Positions 49,870 through 60,019 of a stretch of DNA of 64,000 nucleotides are shown piece after piece. The DNA lies in assembly GCF_964019385.1 (NCBI RefSeq), contig NC_088644.1, positions 16,939,631 through 17,003,630 on the forward strand, in the 5' to 3' direction. The notes under the pieces were generated by a model. It ran no database searches and was not told where the DNA came from. It worked only from the letters and a program-made list of their open reading frames with translations. This DNA comes from Sycon ciliatum. Taxonomy: Eukaryota > Porifera > Calcarea > Leucosolenida > Sycettidae. A program made the position numbers and the translations under genes. Position 1 is the stretch's first letter. The number at the start of each line of letters is the position of its first letter.

Positions 49870-52396
49870 TTAAGATGGTGGTGGTGGCGGTGGTGTTTCT
49901 TCGCTGGGGAGGTCACTGGCATACTGGGCACACTTCTTCAGCTGCTGAAGAATGCGGTCAAACAAATGCCAGACTTGCTGTCGAGAAGCTGATGGTGGAC
50001 TGCGCAGATTGCCCGTGCCAAATGGCCAGAGAGACTCAAACTTCTCCTGCAGAGAATTGAGTTCTGCCAAGCTGAGGTCTTCATCGGAGGATAAGTCCGG
50101 TGATCGCACATCCAGATCAGCATCTATCTCATTTTCAGTGGCTATATCCATTGCGTTATCGAAGACAGCCTCTGTATTTTCCCTAGATGTAGTGTCTAGT
50201 TGATTTGCAGACTCCACATCCAACTCTTGTTCTGGTGCTTCGTCATATTCTTCCACTTGTGTATCTTTCAGCATAGCCATTGGGTCACGTTGTGCATTTC
50301 TTTCCAGGCTCCGCTTGACTTCGACCGGTATAAGGCGAAATGTCACCGACTCTCCACCACGCCGGACAGCTGTTGTTTTGATGTCCGTGCCGACGTACCG
50401 ACTATTGATGAAGAGCTGCCACTCATGGTCCTCTGGTATGATGCCATTCAGACCCACCACGGATTGACCCCCTTTGCCCCTGTACTCGGTCGTGAATGAG
50501 TACGGGTTGTTGGATGGATCAATGTTCGGATTTTTGCTGTCATACACATTTGCCGCCTGCAGAGACAAGAACAGATATACACAACAAACACCTCAAGTTC
50601 TGCAATAAGCGACAAAGAAGGGTGGATAGCAAGTCTGCTGCTGCAACACAACAGGTGTTTAGTACACTTCGTCAACGAGTGTCTGTGTCCCATCCTTGTT
50701 TTACCCAGGGGCGGATCCAAGGGGGGGGGGGGGTTCTTCTGCGGAACCCCAATTTCGAGAACGTACTACTGGAAACCAGATGCGTGTATATGTACATGTA
50801 TCAGCTACAGTATTCAGTTTCGGCTAAACTGGAACCCCTGTAGAGATCTCTGGATCCGCCCCTGTTACCGATGTACTCTGCGCTGTTCATGAAAACAGAA
50901 CCAGGACCAGAGCAAGGGGGTGTACTTTGGCAAAATTGCGTATATTCACGGCAGAGTTAGCATTACTTGCTATGAACACTAGGATCTAAATATTCAAATT
51001 TGTTCAAAACTGGTACAGGTAGTATTCGCCTGTATCATTTTGGGTTCCGACCAGTATACCAGGTATACCCAGAGTAAGCTTGCCTATCTATACAGTAGTG
51101 ACGAGTACTAGTACTATCACTAAGTACATGGCCAGAACCTGCATGCTTTCATGTTGGAGTATGATCTCAAGACCAGTCCATGCTCAACACAGTGAAACAC
51201 ACATGGATCATGTGATTCATGAGCCAATCACTAGTCGACCACCTACACACGCTTACCTTCATCATTAGGTCCATGACAGTGGTACCACATGGCACCAGCA
51301 GATCCAGCTGAGGCGCGCACTTTGGACACACCAGTGTGTAGTGAACTAAGCAGAGGCAATCCTCACATGTCTACAACACAGATTATGGGCAAGAGAGGAC
51401 AACAGGGCCGTGTCAATGTCATTTTCTAATAGCAAGGACAGAAGTGGCAGTTACATAATCTCTCTACCTGCGCTCCCACATGGAGGTAAAAGAGGTGCAT
51501 TCACCTTTTTCAAGTTTGAGAAACAAGCCACAAGACATCTGCATCATGCATGAAAATACCTCAGACAGGACCTTTTAACCTTGTTAAGCCTAGCGTTTGG
51601 CATATTTCGCTGTTTTAGCCGAACCAAAATTAAGCCAGTGAAAACCGAATTTTGAGAAAAGAGTGATGGTACCATTGTCACACTGTGCGCTCACGCATGT
51701 CCTGATCATCTCTACAGTACCGTCGGTCATCGAAGAACTGGGGTTCAGCCTCGTAGCCTAGACAGTTATAATGTTCATGTACTTCAGTCTATGGGCAGTG
51801 GAGTAATCGTGTATACTGTGACATTGGTAACCTGTGTTTGGTGACATTCTAGACCGTTCATTCTTTGCTGCTCTGTCCTTGGGCGCCCGACAGTACTGCG
51901 ATCGTGGTCTGCTGATGTGTGTGTGTGTGTGTGTTTGTGTGTGTGCATGCGTGTGTGTGCGTGCGTGCATGCGTGTGTGTGTGCGTGCATGCGTGTGTGT
52001 GCGTGTGTGCTTGTGCGTGTGTGTCCGTAAGGTGTAGTCGACATCTAAGCCAAGATCTTTCAACATTGTCTTCACTCCATTTATTGGGATTACTCTGGCA
52101 TTCAATGAAATTCTCTAGGTGTTCTTCGCCGGGTAGTCCGACAAGCTACAGGGGAATGAAAGTACTCCCATGGTCTCCACTAAACTTACCGCGTCCGCCT
52201 CTTCACCATCGTAAACGATAACCTGGCGATTTCTCCGCCTCCTCTTTACTTTGCCAGTGGTGCCTAGATCATCGGTGTCATCATCATTGAGACTGGTCTT
52301 GGGTTTTCTCCTTTTTTTGTTGTTTTTTTGCCCACATGTTACTTGTAGAAGAACGATGAGGAGCAGCAATATTGCAAGTGTTCTGAGAAAGGCCAT
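49870..52396 (-). CDS. Secreted protein with DUF4430-like domain, 335 aa
   Basis: Exons 52396-52190, 51370-51257 and 50556-49870 join in phase 0. Splice signals are GCG|gtaagt, gttgtag|ACA, AAG|gtaagc and ctctgcag|GCG. Residues 1-22 are a signal peptide, followed by a basic, acidic-patched linker with a KRRRR run that could be a proprotein cleavage site, then a Cys-rich start (TCEDCLCLV, CPKC). The PCGTTVMDLMMKAA helix and the segment ending EWQLFINSRYVGTDIKTTAVRRGGESVTFRLIPV match the pattern of DUF4430, the fold at the C-terminus of cobalamin-carrier proteins. The C-terminal 110 residues are acidic and low complexity, ending TPPPPPPS. The function is unknown. An extra exon around 52030-52130 could be proposed but has no clean donor. 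The intron before the last exon carries an inserted MITE. Confidence 0.7.
50706..50864. mobile_element. 159-bp MITE with TTACC 5-bp target duplication
   Basis: Ends CAGGGGCGGATCCA, inverted; TTACC flanks both sides (50701-50705, 50865-50869). A poly-G run lies next to the left end. Inserted in an intron of the DUF4430-like gene. Confidence 0.9.
51917..52024. repeat. Compound (GT/GC)n microsatellite
   Basis: GTGTGTGT interspersed with GTGCATGCGT motifs, in an intron of the DUF4430-like gene. Confidence 0.92.
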
Positions 52397-52768
52397 CGTT
52401 CTGAGAACTCCTTCCTGTTCAAGGATACGGCAGAAAAAAGTATGACATAGATATTGAATCAAGTTCAATATGATAACGCCAAAGCAGGAACAAGGATGTT
52501 TTCCCGACAAATCATAAAGTTGCATGCCATCCAGAGTACATAACACTCAGGTCTTTCCATGGCACGTATGGTTGGCTATGAAGCCGAAACCCTGGATTGG
52601 TAGAGCTCTCCAAACCTCACCAATGGCAATGCTGTCACGGTTGGTGTCTGCATGCTTCTTCTGCACCTCATGTTCGGCATTTTTGAAAGCCACCCATGAT
52701 GGGCAGTAGAAAAAGCATGTTGTCTCATCAAGACTGTATAAAACAGCAGAAAAAGAATGTTCTGTACA

Positions 52769-53138
52769 CAGGGGCGTAGGAGGGGTTTGGAAGTGGTACG
52801 ACCGAAGGTCGGTGCGGCCGAAGGCCGTGTTGGAGGGGGGTGCGGGGACCTCCCCCGGGAAAATTTTGTAAAAAGGACACAAAATCCTGCGTTCTGGGAA
52901 CTTCTGGCACACTTCTGGCGCAGAGTGCAGTCGAGTCGAGTACAGTACTCAGTACGACTGCAGATGCATAACAGATCTACGAGTACGAGTCTAGAAAAAA
53001 GGTCAAAGTCTGATGCGCATATATTATGCATCGATGGATCCTGATTTTTTTCATTACGGTTTTGCACGTTCCGGACGGACACTTTTCGAAAAGTGGTACG
53101 CCATGGTCGTACCAGTCGTAGCGGGTGCTACGCCCCTG
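52769..53138. mobile_element. MITE copy C with GTACA 5-bp target duplication
   Basis: Perfect ends CAGGGGCGTAG; GTACA flanks both sides (52764-52768, 53139-53143). Near-identical to copy B at 32991 over most of its length, but with one rather than seven 11-bp internal units and a one-base loss in the CCATGG palindrome. Confidence 0.93.
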
Positions 53139-53501
53139 GTACATGTACTCTTGTTTCAAGGTCACCCCCCCCCCCCCGGCTTGTAACAGCAGGGTTGAAA
53201 GGATTTCATCATCTGTTTGATCCAAAGAAAGAAAGTTTCTAAAATCTTATGTTCATGTCAACATTCCCCACATTCCACCACTCTGCCCTATTATTATTCC
53301 TTGTTCACAGAATGTTCTAATACAAGTACAATCCAAGTCGTATGATGCAACTTTGAAGAAGAGTATGGTTATCTATGGTAAAACTACATGACTGTATAGC
53401 TAGCCTGTCACTGTGAGGTGTAACATGAAAATTATGAACCTGCTTCATAGCAGCAGCTGGGAGCCTAGAAAACTGCCTGCCGCTGCATGATCTCTCAACT
53501 A

Positions 53502-53797
53502 CCGTATATTCTCTATTATAAGCGCCGTGCTTATATTTTTTCAACACCCCTCTACCCCGTGCTTATATTGGAGACCGCGCTTATATTGGAGACTGTGCTT
53601 ATATTTTTTCAACCAATACATCCATACAGGGCAAGAAGAAATACATGCTAGATATCATGCATGCCACATTGATTTCCACCAAGACCGTGCTAATAATAGA
53701 GACCGTGCTTATAATGTTTCGAAAGGTGCTCACAGTGTGCTAGTATTAGAGACTGTGCTAGTAATGGAGGCCTGTGCTTATAATAGAGAATATACAG
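53502..53797. mobile_element. 296-bp TA-flanked MITE rich in GTGCTTATA motifs
   Basis: Inverted ends CYGTATATTCTCTATTATAA with TA on both sides (53500-53501, 53798-53799). Inside, GTGCTTATATT, GAGACCGTGCT and similar motifs repeat many times in direct orientation. Confidence 0.85.
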
Positions 53798-54251
53798 TAT
53801 CCTGGGTTTCTAGCTTACCTACTGAGGTTCAAATACATGACTGTACAACAACAACATCCACTGACCCAGGTCTGTCCTGCAGAATATCAAGTATTGGATG
53901 TCATGTAATTAAGTGGAAAGGCTTGAGCGGAACTCAATGGCTTCCAGTCACCTCAGCCATCACTGCGCCACCATGCATGCAGCTCAGAGAAATTGATACC
54001 CTTCACTATCATTATGTATACAGAACCCAACCCGATTAGAAGGCTAGTGCTCGAACAAGAGTAATCAATGGCACTTTCCTGAGAATAGCTCTCACACACA
54101 CAATGCGTGGCAAATAGACAACTAACTAGGGTGCTTCAGGAACATTGCGGCGATGTTTTTGATGTTTTGACGTATTCCCAGGTCATGTCAAAGGCGTTAC
54201 CCATAGCATTACTTCATAAGCAAGGCAGCGTCCACCTAGCCGGGACAACGA

Positions 54252-55052
54252 TTACAAAGACGTCATAATTGTCACTTCCTCAAACGATTTGAGGCAGATC
54301 AATCCTATGTCACCGTGAAAAGTTCCACAGCTCAGGATATCACTGACTGTGTCTGTCACTACGAGTACGAGGACAATCAGAGTCGAGAATGGAGTTCCAA
54401 ATCCGAGTTCACTGGATCTGCACAGTCGGAAACTGGACACACTATCTACTACTAGTAATTTCTACTACTACTATGCCCGGCAGACCGGTGCGAAAAAAAG
54501 GACATTCCGCACGAGTGCTTGCAGGGGGTGAATCGCCGCCACAGCTCGCTAGCCAACCCCTTCGAACCCTTCCATTAGGATGGCTACGCCTGAGTAGATT
54601 CTGTTAGTGGAGCCCCCAGAGAGCTCACCTTGGTGATGCTGTTGCTGGCTCTCCGCAACTAACGTTACTTCACTGCCAAAAACCGTGATGGCAGTTCCCT
54701 CCTTGGGCAATTTGCCAGCTGCTTCCGTTGGGACATCCGCTGCACTGACCAATGTCGAGATGCTTCGCTGTTTTTCTCTTTCAGTATGGCTGCAAACATG
54801 CACAGGAAGGGGACACCCAGTGGTTGGCTGGCAAGGTGCCCGAACGGCCGAAGATCCGCCGTGACTAGTCTGCTGCCGGCCCTTATGTCAGCTATGAATG
54901 CAAAATGCCTAAAGCTTTCTATTTCCACATCAACTCAGTGCAGTTACCTAACAATAGTAACATGCCTTGTTTGCTTGAAGAGCTGGCTCTTCAACACGCA
55001 TGTCGGCATGATGATTGAGATGGCAAGCACCACGGACTGGATGTGTCCGATA
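54252..55052 (-). CDS. 3' end of a putative membrane-protein gene, three exons
   Basis: Exons 55052-54948, 54789-54629 and 54358-54252 (TAA) have matching phases (2 then 1) and good signals: tcgcctcag|T, AG|gtaact, gtttgcag|C, G|gtgagc and ctcgtag|TG. The first starts with a hydrophobic stretch (about 20 residues around SVVLAISIIMPTCVL) followed by KSQLFKQTR, which looks like the last membrane helix and start of a cytoplasmic tail; the rest is hydrophilic with a QQQHH run. A seven-helix receptor is one possibility, but no signature is present. A further upstream piece around 55629-55516 could be an exon, but its phase does not match directly. Confidence 0.4.
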
Positions 55053-57512
55053 CTGAGGCGATAGACCTTTCCACCTAGCTACCTACACTCGTAGATATAC
55101 CACTGACTAGTACAGTGTTCGAACTAATCTTTCCTGCTATGACTGATATCAAGAGTCCAGGCATGATAAGGCATAACCCCAGGGGTTATGGACTCTTGCT
55201 GGTAGATCTACATGTATGATGTGCCAGGGCGGATGCAAGTGAGACTGAAGGCTGCAGATGTGATTGTGAAGCCAGGATCCCCTGGCCATCAGCTTCAAAG
55301 AGGACATTCGCAACTATGTCCATCAGCATGATGGTGTCTGAGTGTTTCTCATCCCAAGGGCCATGCTGTCATCTCGTTCATCCTAAAGGTCCCTGTCATC
55401 TAAAAATAATTGTTTTCTTCTCTGCTAGCTAAGCTAGAGGAAGCGTTCGATCTGAGGCCAGTAAGCTCAAGTAGCACTTGATCTTGGGCACTTCGCCATT
55501 TTCCGGATTTACCTTCGGGCTAACCGAACAAGCCTGGAGTTGCATGCAGGGAATGGACTGGAGCGGAGTGGAGGGAATTCGGATGTATTCGTCTGCCGTG
55601 GTACTATCCGTGACAACAGTCCTTTTCACCGGGTTAGAGCGTTCTGAGCAGGGAGTAAAAGCCGTGTTTACGACTCCCTGGTTCTGAGCTGCTCATGCTC
55701 AGTCCTTCTCAGCCTTGACATGCATCGTGGCCAGGGCAACGAGGATCACCAAAAGAGTGTGGCCCTGTGGGGTAGATCTATGGAGAAACGTTCGGAGTTT
55801 GTGGTTTGGCCTTGGGTGAGAGTCGCCAGTGTCCCACAAGAAAAACTCTACTCTCGACACACGTCTGTTTTGGGACGATGTATTCTGTTCACATGCACCC
55901 TATGTATTTTCAACTCGGATGGTGAGCCAATTAAATTATGGTGAAAAAGGAGAAGGACAAAATGTTACGAGTTATGACTAACTGTCCACCAACGTAACCA
56001 GATCTTATACAGTCAGCGAGTGCGACAAAATGGCACAAAACTGACAAGGAGTACTGAGACATTCGGCGACCTGACACCTAGGTCCAACACTTCCCCAAGG
56101 CGTAAACCAACAACCTTCCAACTACTAGTACTTGGAAGGCTCAGGTTCGGAAAGGTCCAAGAGGGGAATGAAAGCGCAACGAAGAAGAGCACGAGCTACG
56201 CATCACGGCAAGAAAGAATGCCGAAAGTTACTGGATGATGACGAAACTAGTAAGACTATTGGACATACCGGCCTCACTACAACTCGACGACGCAAAGCAA
56301 CAGACCGTTGTTGCCGTGATGCGTAGCTCGTGCTCTTCTTCGTTGCGCTTTCCTTCCCCTCTTGGACCTTTCCGAAACTGAGCCTTCCAAGTATTTAATT
56401 TATTTGGAAGGTTGTTGGTTTGTGCCTTGGAGAAGTGTTGAAGCTAGGTGTTCCGCAGGACTACACCACGCTAGTCCATAAACATTGAAACTGTGATGGA
56501 TCGTAACTACACACTGGGTTCTTCGATATAACCAAAACGCAAACGTGCTATATGTGAGTAAAAGCAAAGTGTACGGTATTATATGTGACCAAAAGATACA
56601 GTGAAAGAAAAGCCTAGCAAAGCATTGCAAGGCACGTTGGTTCGGCTGCTTTGGTTCAGCTGCACGCTAGTGCAAACATGCAGATCGACAATGTTGGGCG
56701 GAAACCAAACACCACAACATTGCCAGAAACTAACTTGTTCACACCTACATACTGTACAATCATGAGTCCATACCGTGTCTGGTCTGGTTTGTTATGTTAG
56801 CAACCTAGAATGCATTGAACACATGGATTCGATCACACAGACCAATATTATGCTATAGATGAATATCGCAGCACAACTGCAGCGTAGCTAAGGAAAGGTG
56901 AATTGCCTAGAGGCAAATGCACAGCTTGTCGCGATAGAACTGCGACCACATAGGTGCAAACTGACAATACTGAAACACGGCGATGCCACAATGTGTCTGG
57001 CGTGCCCACTACTAGTCTATTGACATGATCTATGGAAAGGCGCCTACACGTCTACCTCAAATGTCTAAGTACCGTGAAAATGGATGAATACAAACCAGCA
57101 AAGCGCCATAATGCTGTAGGGCATGCACATAGAATCGGTATGGCTCGTCTAGCCTGCAGTTACCTAAAGTACCATACATGCACAGAACAATGCATCCAAT
57201 AGTCCGTGTCCAGACACACTATCTAATGTATAGTCAAGGAGAGCCTCGTGAACATCCTCCCCCTCGAATACGCGATGAGTTACCTCGCAGCTCGCAGCGT
57301 ATTCCACTACTACCTAGCTTACAATTGCATGTGTTGTACCTCTATCGGTCTAATCACTGCGTGGCAAAAAGATGTGGTAAACATAAAAATGATAACACTG
57401 TGGTGCTTATGTGATATGCCTGCAATGTATGCTGCATCTATTGAACTACTGCTTCTGTCTTACTTGTGTTAGCACCATAACTGAATACGTACAGATCTAG
57501 CTGCCATCTTCT
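55053..57512. other. Stretch with a long hairpin and no confirmed gene
   Basis: Contains a possible exon (minus, about 55640-55516), GTAGATCTAC at 55202 and a long inverted repeat at 56095-56430. Sequence at about 55960-56085, including ACTGACAAGGAGTACTGAGAC, resembles 31965-32045, so it is a dispersed repeat. Confidence 0.45.
56095..56430. repeat. Long inverted repeat (fold-back), arms of about 118 bp
   Basis: Arms 56095-56211 and 56311-56430 are complementary with only a few mismatches and a small indel near the outer part; the loop is 99 nt. Transcription across it would give a long hairpin RNA. No target duplication was recognised. Confidence 0.9.
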
Positions 57513-59335
57513 CTATGCATCTAGCGGGCAGATCTTGGTGATGGGACGGGTGATTCGCTTCCCGCCGACTTGCACCTCCACAACACGCACGTGACCATCT
57601 GGGCCCGGCTTGGTCTCCATGACGCGTCCGAGTGGCCAGTGCCCACGTGGTGCATCCGGTTGCAATACCAAGACGATGTCTCCTGCCGCCACGTCTCTCC
57701 GTTCTTTTAGCCACTTCCGTCTCGCGTTGAGAGTCGGCACCCACTCCTTGAGCCAGCGCCGCCAGAACTGCTTCACCACGTCTTGAACTTGCCGCCATCG
57801 CTGGTTGGGGTGGAAACCTGTGGTGTCTACGCTTTCTGGGGCGAACTGACCGCCCATCTGACCCGTCAGAAAGTGGTTCGGCGTTAGCGGCGAGCTGTCG
57901 TCAGGGCTGGCCGACTGGTACGTGAGCGGTCTGCTGTTCATAAGGCTTTCGGCGTTCGTGAGCGCAGTTGCCAGCATCTCATCCGTCAGGTCAGCATTGC
58001 CGAGAACTGCCTTGAGGGCGCGTTTCGCCGCCTTAACCATTACTTCGTGGACTCCGCCGAAATGCGGGGCTAGCGGCGGGTTGAATTTCCAAGCCACCCC
58101 ACGGTTGGCCAGGGACTTGAAAACTGCGTCGTTATCCAGAGCCTCCACCAGTTCCCTCAGCTCACGATCGGCTGCCACGAAATTCGTCCCATTATCTGAA
58201 ATGATCTCCAGCGGTTTTCCACGGCGCGCGACCATCCTTGAGAACGCGTTAAGAAACGAGCTGGCGTCGAGGCCGTAGCTCATCTCGAGGTGTACGGCTC
58301 GGGTTAGCAGGCAGGTGAAAACGCAGAGGTAACGTTTGGCTTGGCTGCGTCCTCGCCCTTGTTTCGTTAAGTATGGGCCGCCATAGTCTACCGAGGCTCT
58401 AGCGAAGGCTCTCAACGGTGTAGCGAGCCGGACCTTCGGCAACGGCGCCATAACTTGCTCTGCCGTCCTGGCTTTGCGACGTCGGCACACCATGCATTCA
58501 GCTTCCCACTGGCGTATCTCCTCTCGGGCAGACTCCAGCCAGAACCGTTCTGTCAATGCCGCGAGCGTCTCGTTCGTGCCACCATGCTGTCGCAGCTCGT
58601 GGTGGTGCTTCACGATTAGCGACGTAACTTCATGTTTCCGGGGTAGAATGATCGGGAAGCGCGTGCTGTACGGGAGCCAGTCAGCTAGGCGGGTGCGGCC
58701 GTCACAACGTAGTAGGCCATCCTCATCCAGTCGCGGACACATCTTTGCTAACCGCGATGCTGCTGGCAGAGTCTTCCCCTTCTTCAGTGCGCTGATGTCG
58801 TCACCAAATGCATCCTGCTGCGCTCCGTAGATGATGGCAAGTTCCGCCGCTTCCAACTCTTGGATGTTTAGCTCTCCGCTGACGCGGTCCCCTTGTCTGC
58901 AGTTATTGACGAACCGGTTGATCCATGCCTGAACTCTCACAAGTCTCGTCCAGTTGGAGTAGCGGCTTGGTTGCACGACGGTGATCTGCTGCGTCACGAA
59001 TGCGCTCTCAGACGCCTGCACAGCTGCCTTGCGAACTTCCGGGTCGTCGCTCAACCCCGAAGTATCCTTTAGCTCCGTGGCTGGCCAGGTTGAGCCGTTG
59101 CTCAAAAACGCCGGTCCTTGCCACCATAGGTCTGCGTTGACCAGGTCGTTGACGCAAGCTCCTCGTGATGCCAGGTCAGCTGGGTTCTGTCCCGTAGGGA
59201 CGTAGCGCCACTGTCGCGGTGCGGTACGCTGCTGGATGTAGCTGACGCGATTCGCGACGAATGGTTTGAACCGCCGACTGTAGCTACGAATCCAGTGGAG
59301 GACCGTCGTGCTATCCAGTGTTGCCACACCATTTT
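57513..59335 (-). mobile_element. BEL/Pao LTR-retrotransposon pol fragment (RNase H end, integrase)
   Basis: A 604-codon frame without internal stops (59327-57513). It opens with the C-terminal part of RNase H (DSTTVLHWIRSYSRRF, VANRVSYIQ, PADLASRG). A zinc-binding integrase N-terminus (HHELRQHGG, CMVCRRRK) follows, then the DDE core (VDYGGPY, SDNGTNF, GGVHEVMVKAAKRA) and the DUF5641-type C-terminal domain typical of BEL/Pao. Protease, reverse transcriptase and LTRs are missing: the 5' side stops at about 59335 next to unrelated sequence, and no LTR was seen 3' of the stop. It is therefore a truncated copy. The first methionine is internal, not a real start. GC is higher than in the flanks. 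Confidence 0.93.
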
Positions 59336-60019
59336 AGCCAAATATCAGTAGGATTCAAAACTAAAATGCATCGTCCGGGGGCTTCGCCCCCGGACCCCCG
59401 ATCCCGCTACCGCCACTATCTACACACACATGCCACTACATAACAATCAATGTCCTCTGCCACCTCACCACCCATTTGCATTAACACGCTGTGCATAGCT
59501 ATTAACAAAAGATATTTTATCAGGGATATACCATCATATTTCACTATTCAAGTAGAGTGGAAAGCAACTTATACCAGGCATACCAGAAAATCCACTGGGT
59601 TACTGATGTACGCACACAATTGGCAGAATACAAACTGAACCAAAAGACAATATTATAATAATTACATGTAGCACTAAAACAGGGGTGTGTTGCTCCCTAC
59701 ATGGGAGCTCACGCTTTTCCTACCGACTTGCCGAAGTCGCACCAACCTCTTCTTAGCACTAAAACATCTGCAAGAAATAATAATGTGGTGCAAAATGAAG
59801 AAAACGAAAATGATAACTCCAGAAAGCGCTAAAATACAAAATGAAGAATAAGGAAATTATAAGCCACATAGCGCTTAATAGAGCACCAAAAATAAAATGA
59901 AAATTGAAAGAGTAAAACCAACCCGATAAACCAAGAAATCAAAACAAACTAAACAAACGAATAACAACAATAGAATGATAATTGGCACTCAGATGCAACT
60001 ACATGAAGAGCAAAATGAG
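59336..60019. other. Spacer between BEL/Pao fragment and hAT transposase
   Basis: AT-rich, no gene. It includes a strong hairpin TCCGGGGGC-TTC-GCCCCCGGA near 59372-59392. CAGGGGTGTGTTGCTCC at 59680 could be one end of the hAT element, but no matching end was found on the other side. Confidence 0.5.

Noticed and set aside
52026-52128. Possible second exon of the DUF4430-like gene
   Set aside because: There is a good acceptor but no usable donor before a CA-rich repeat, and the flanking exons already join in phase.
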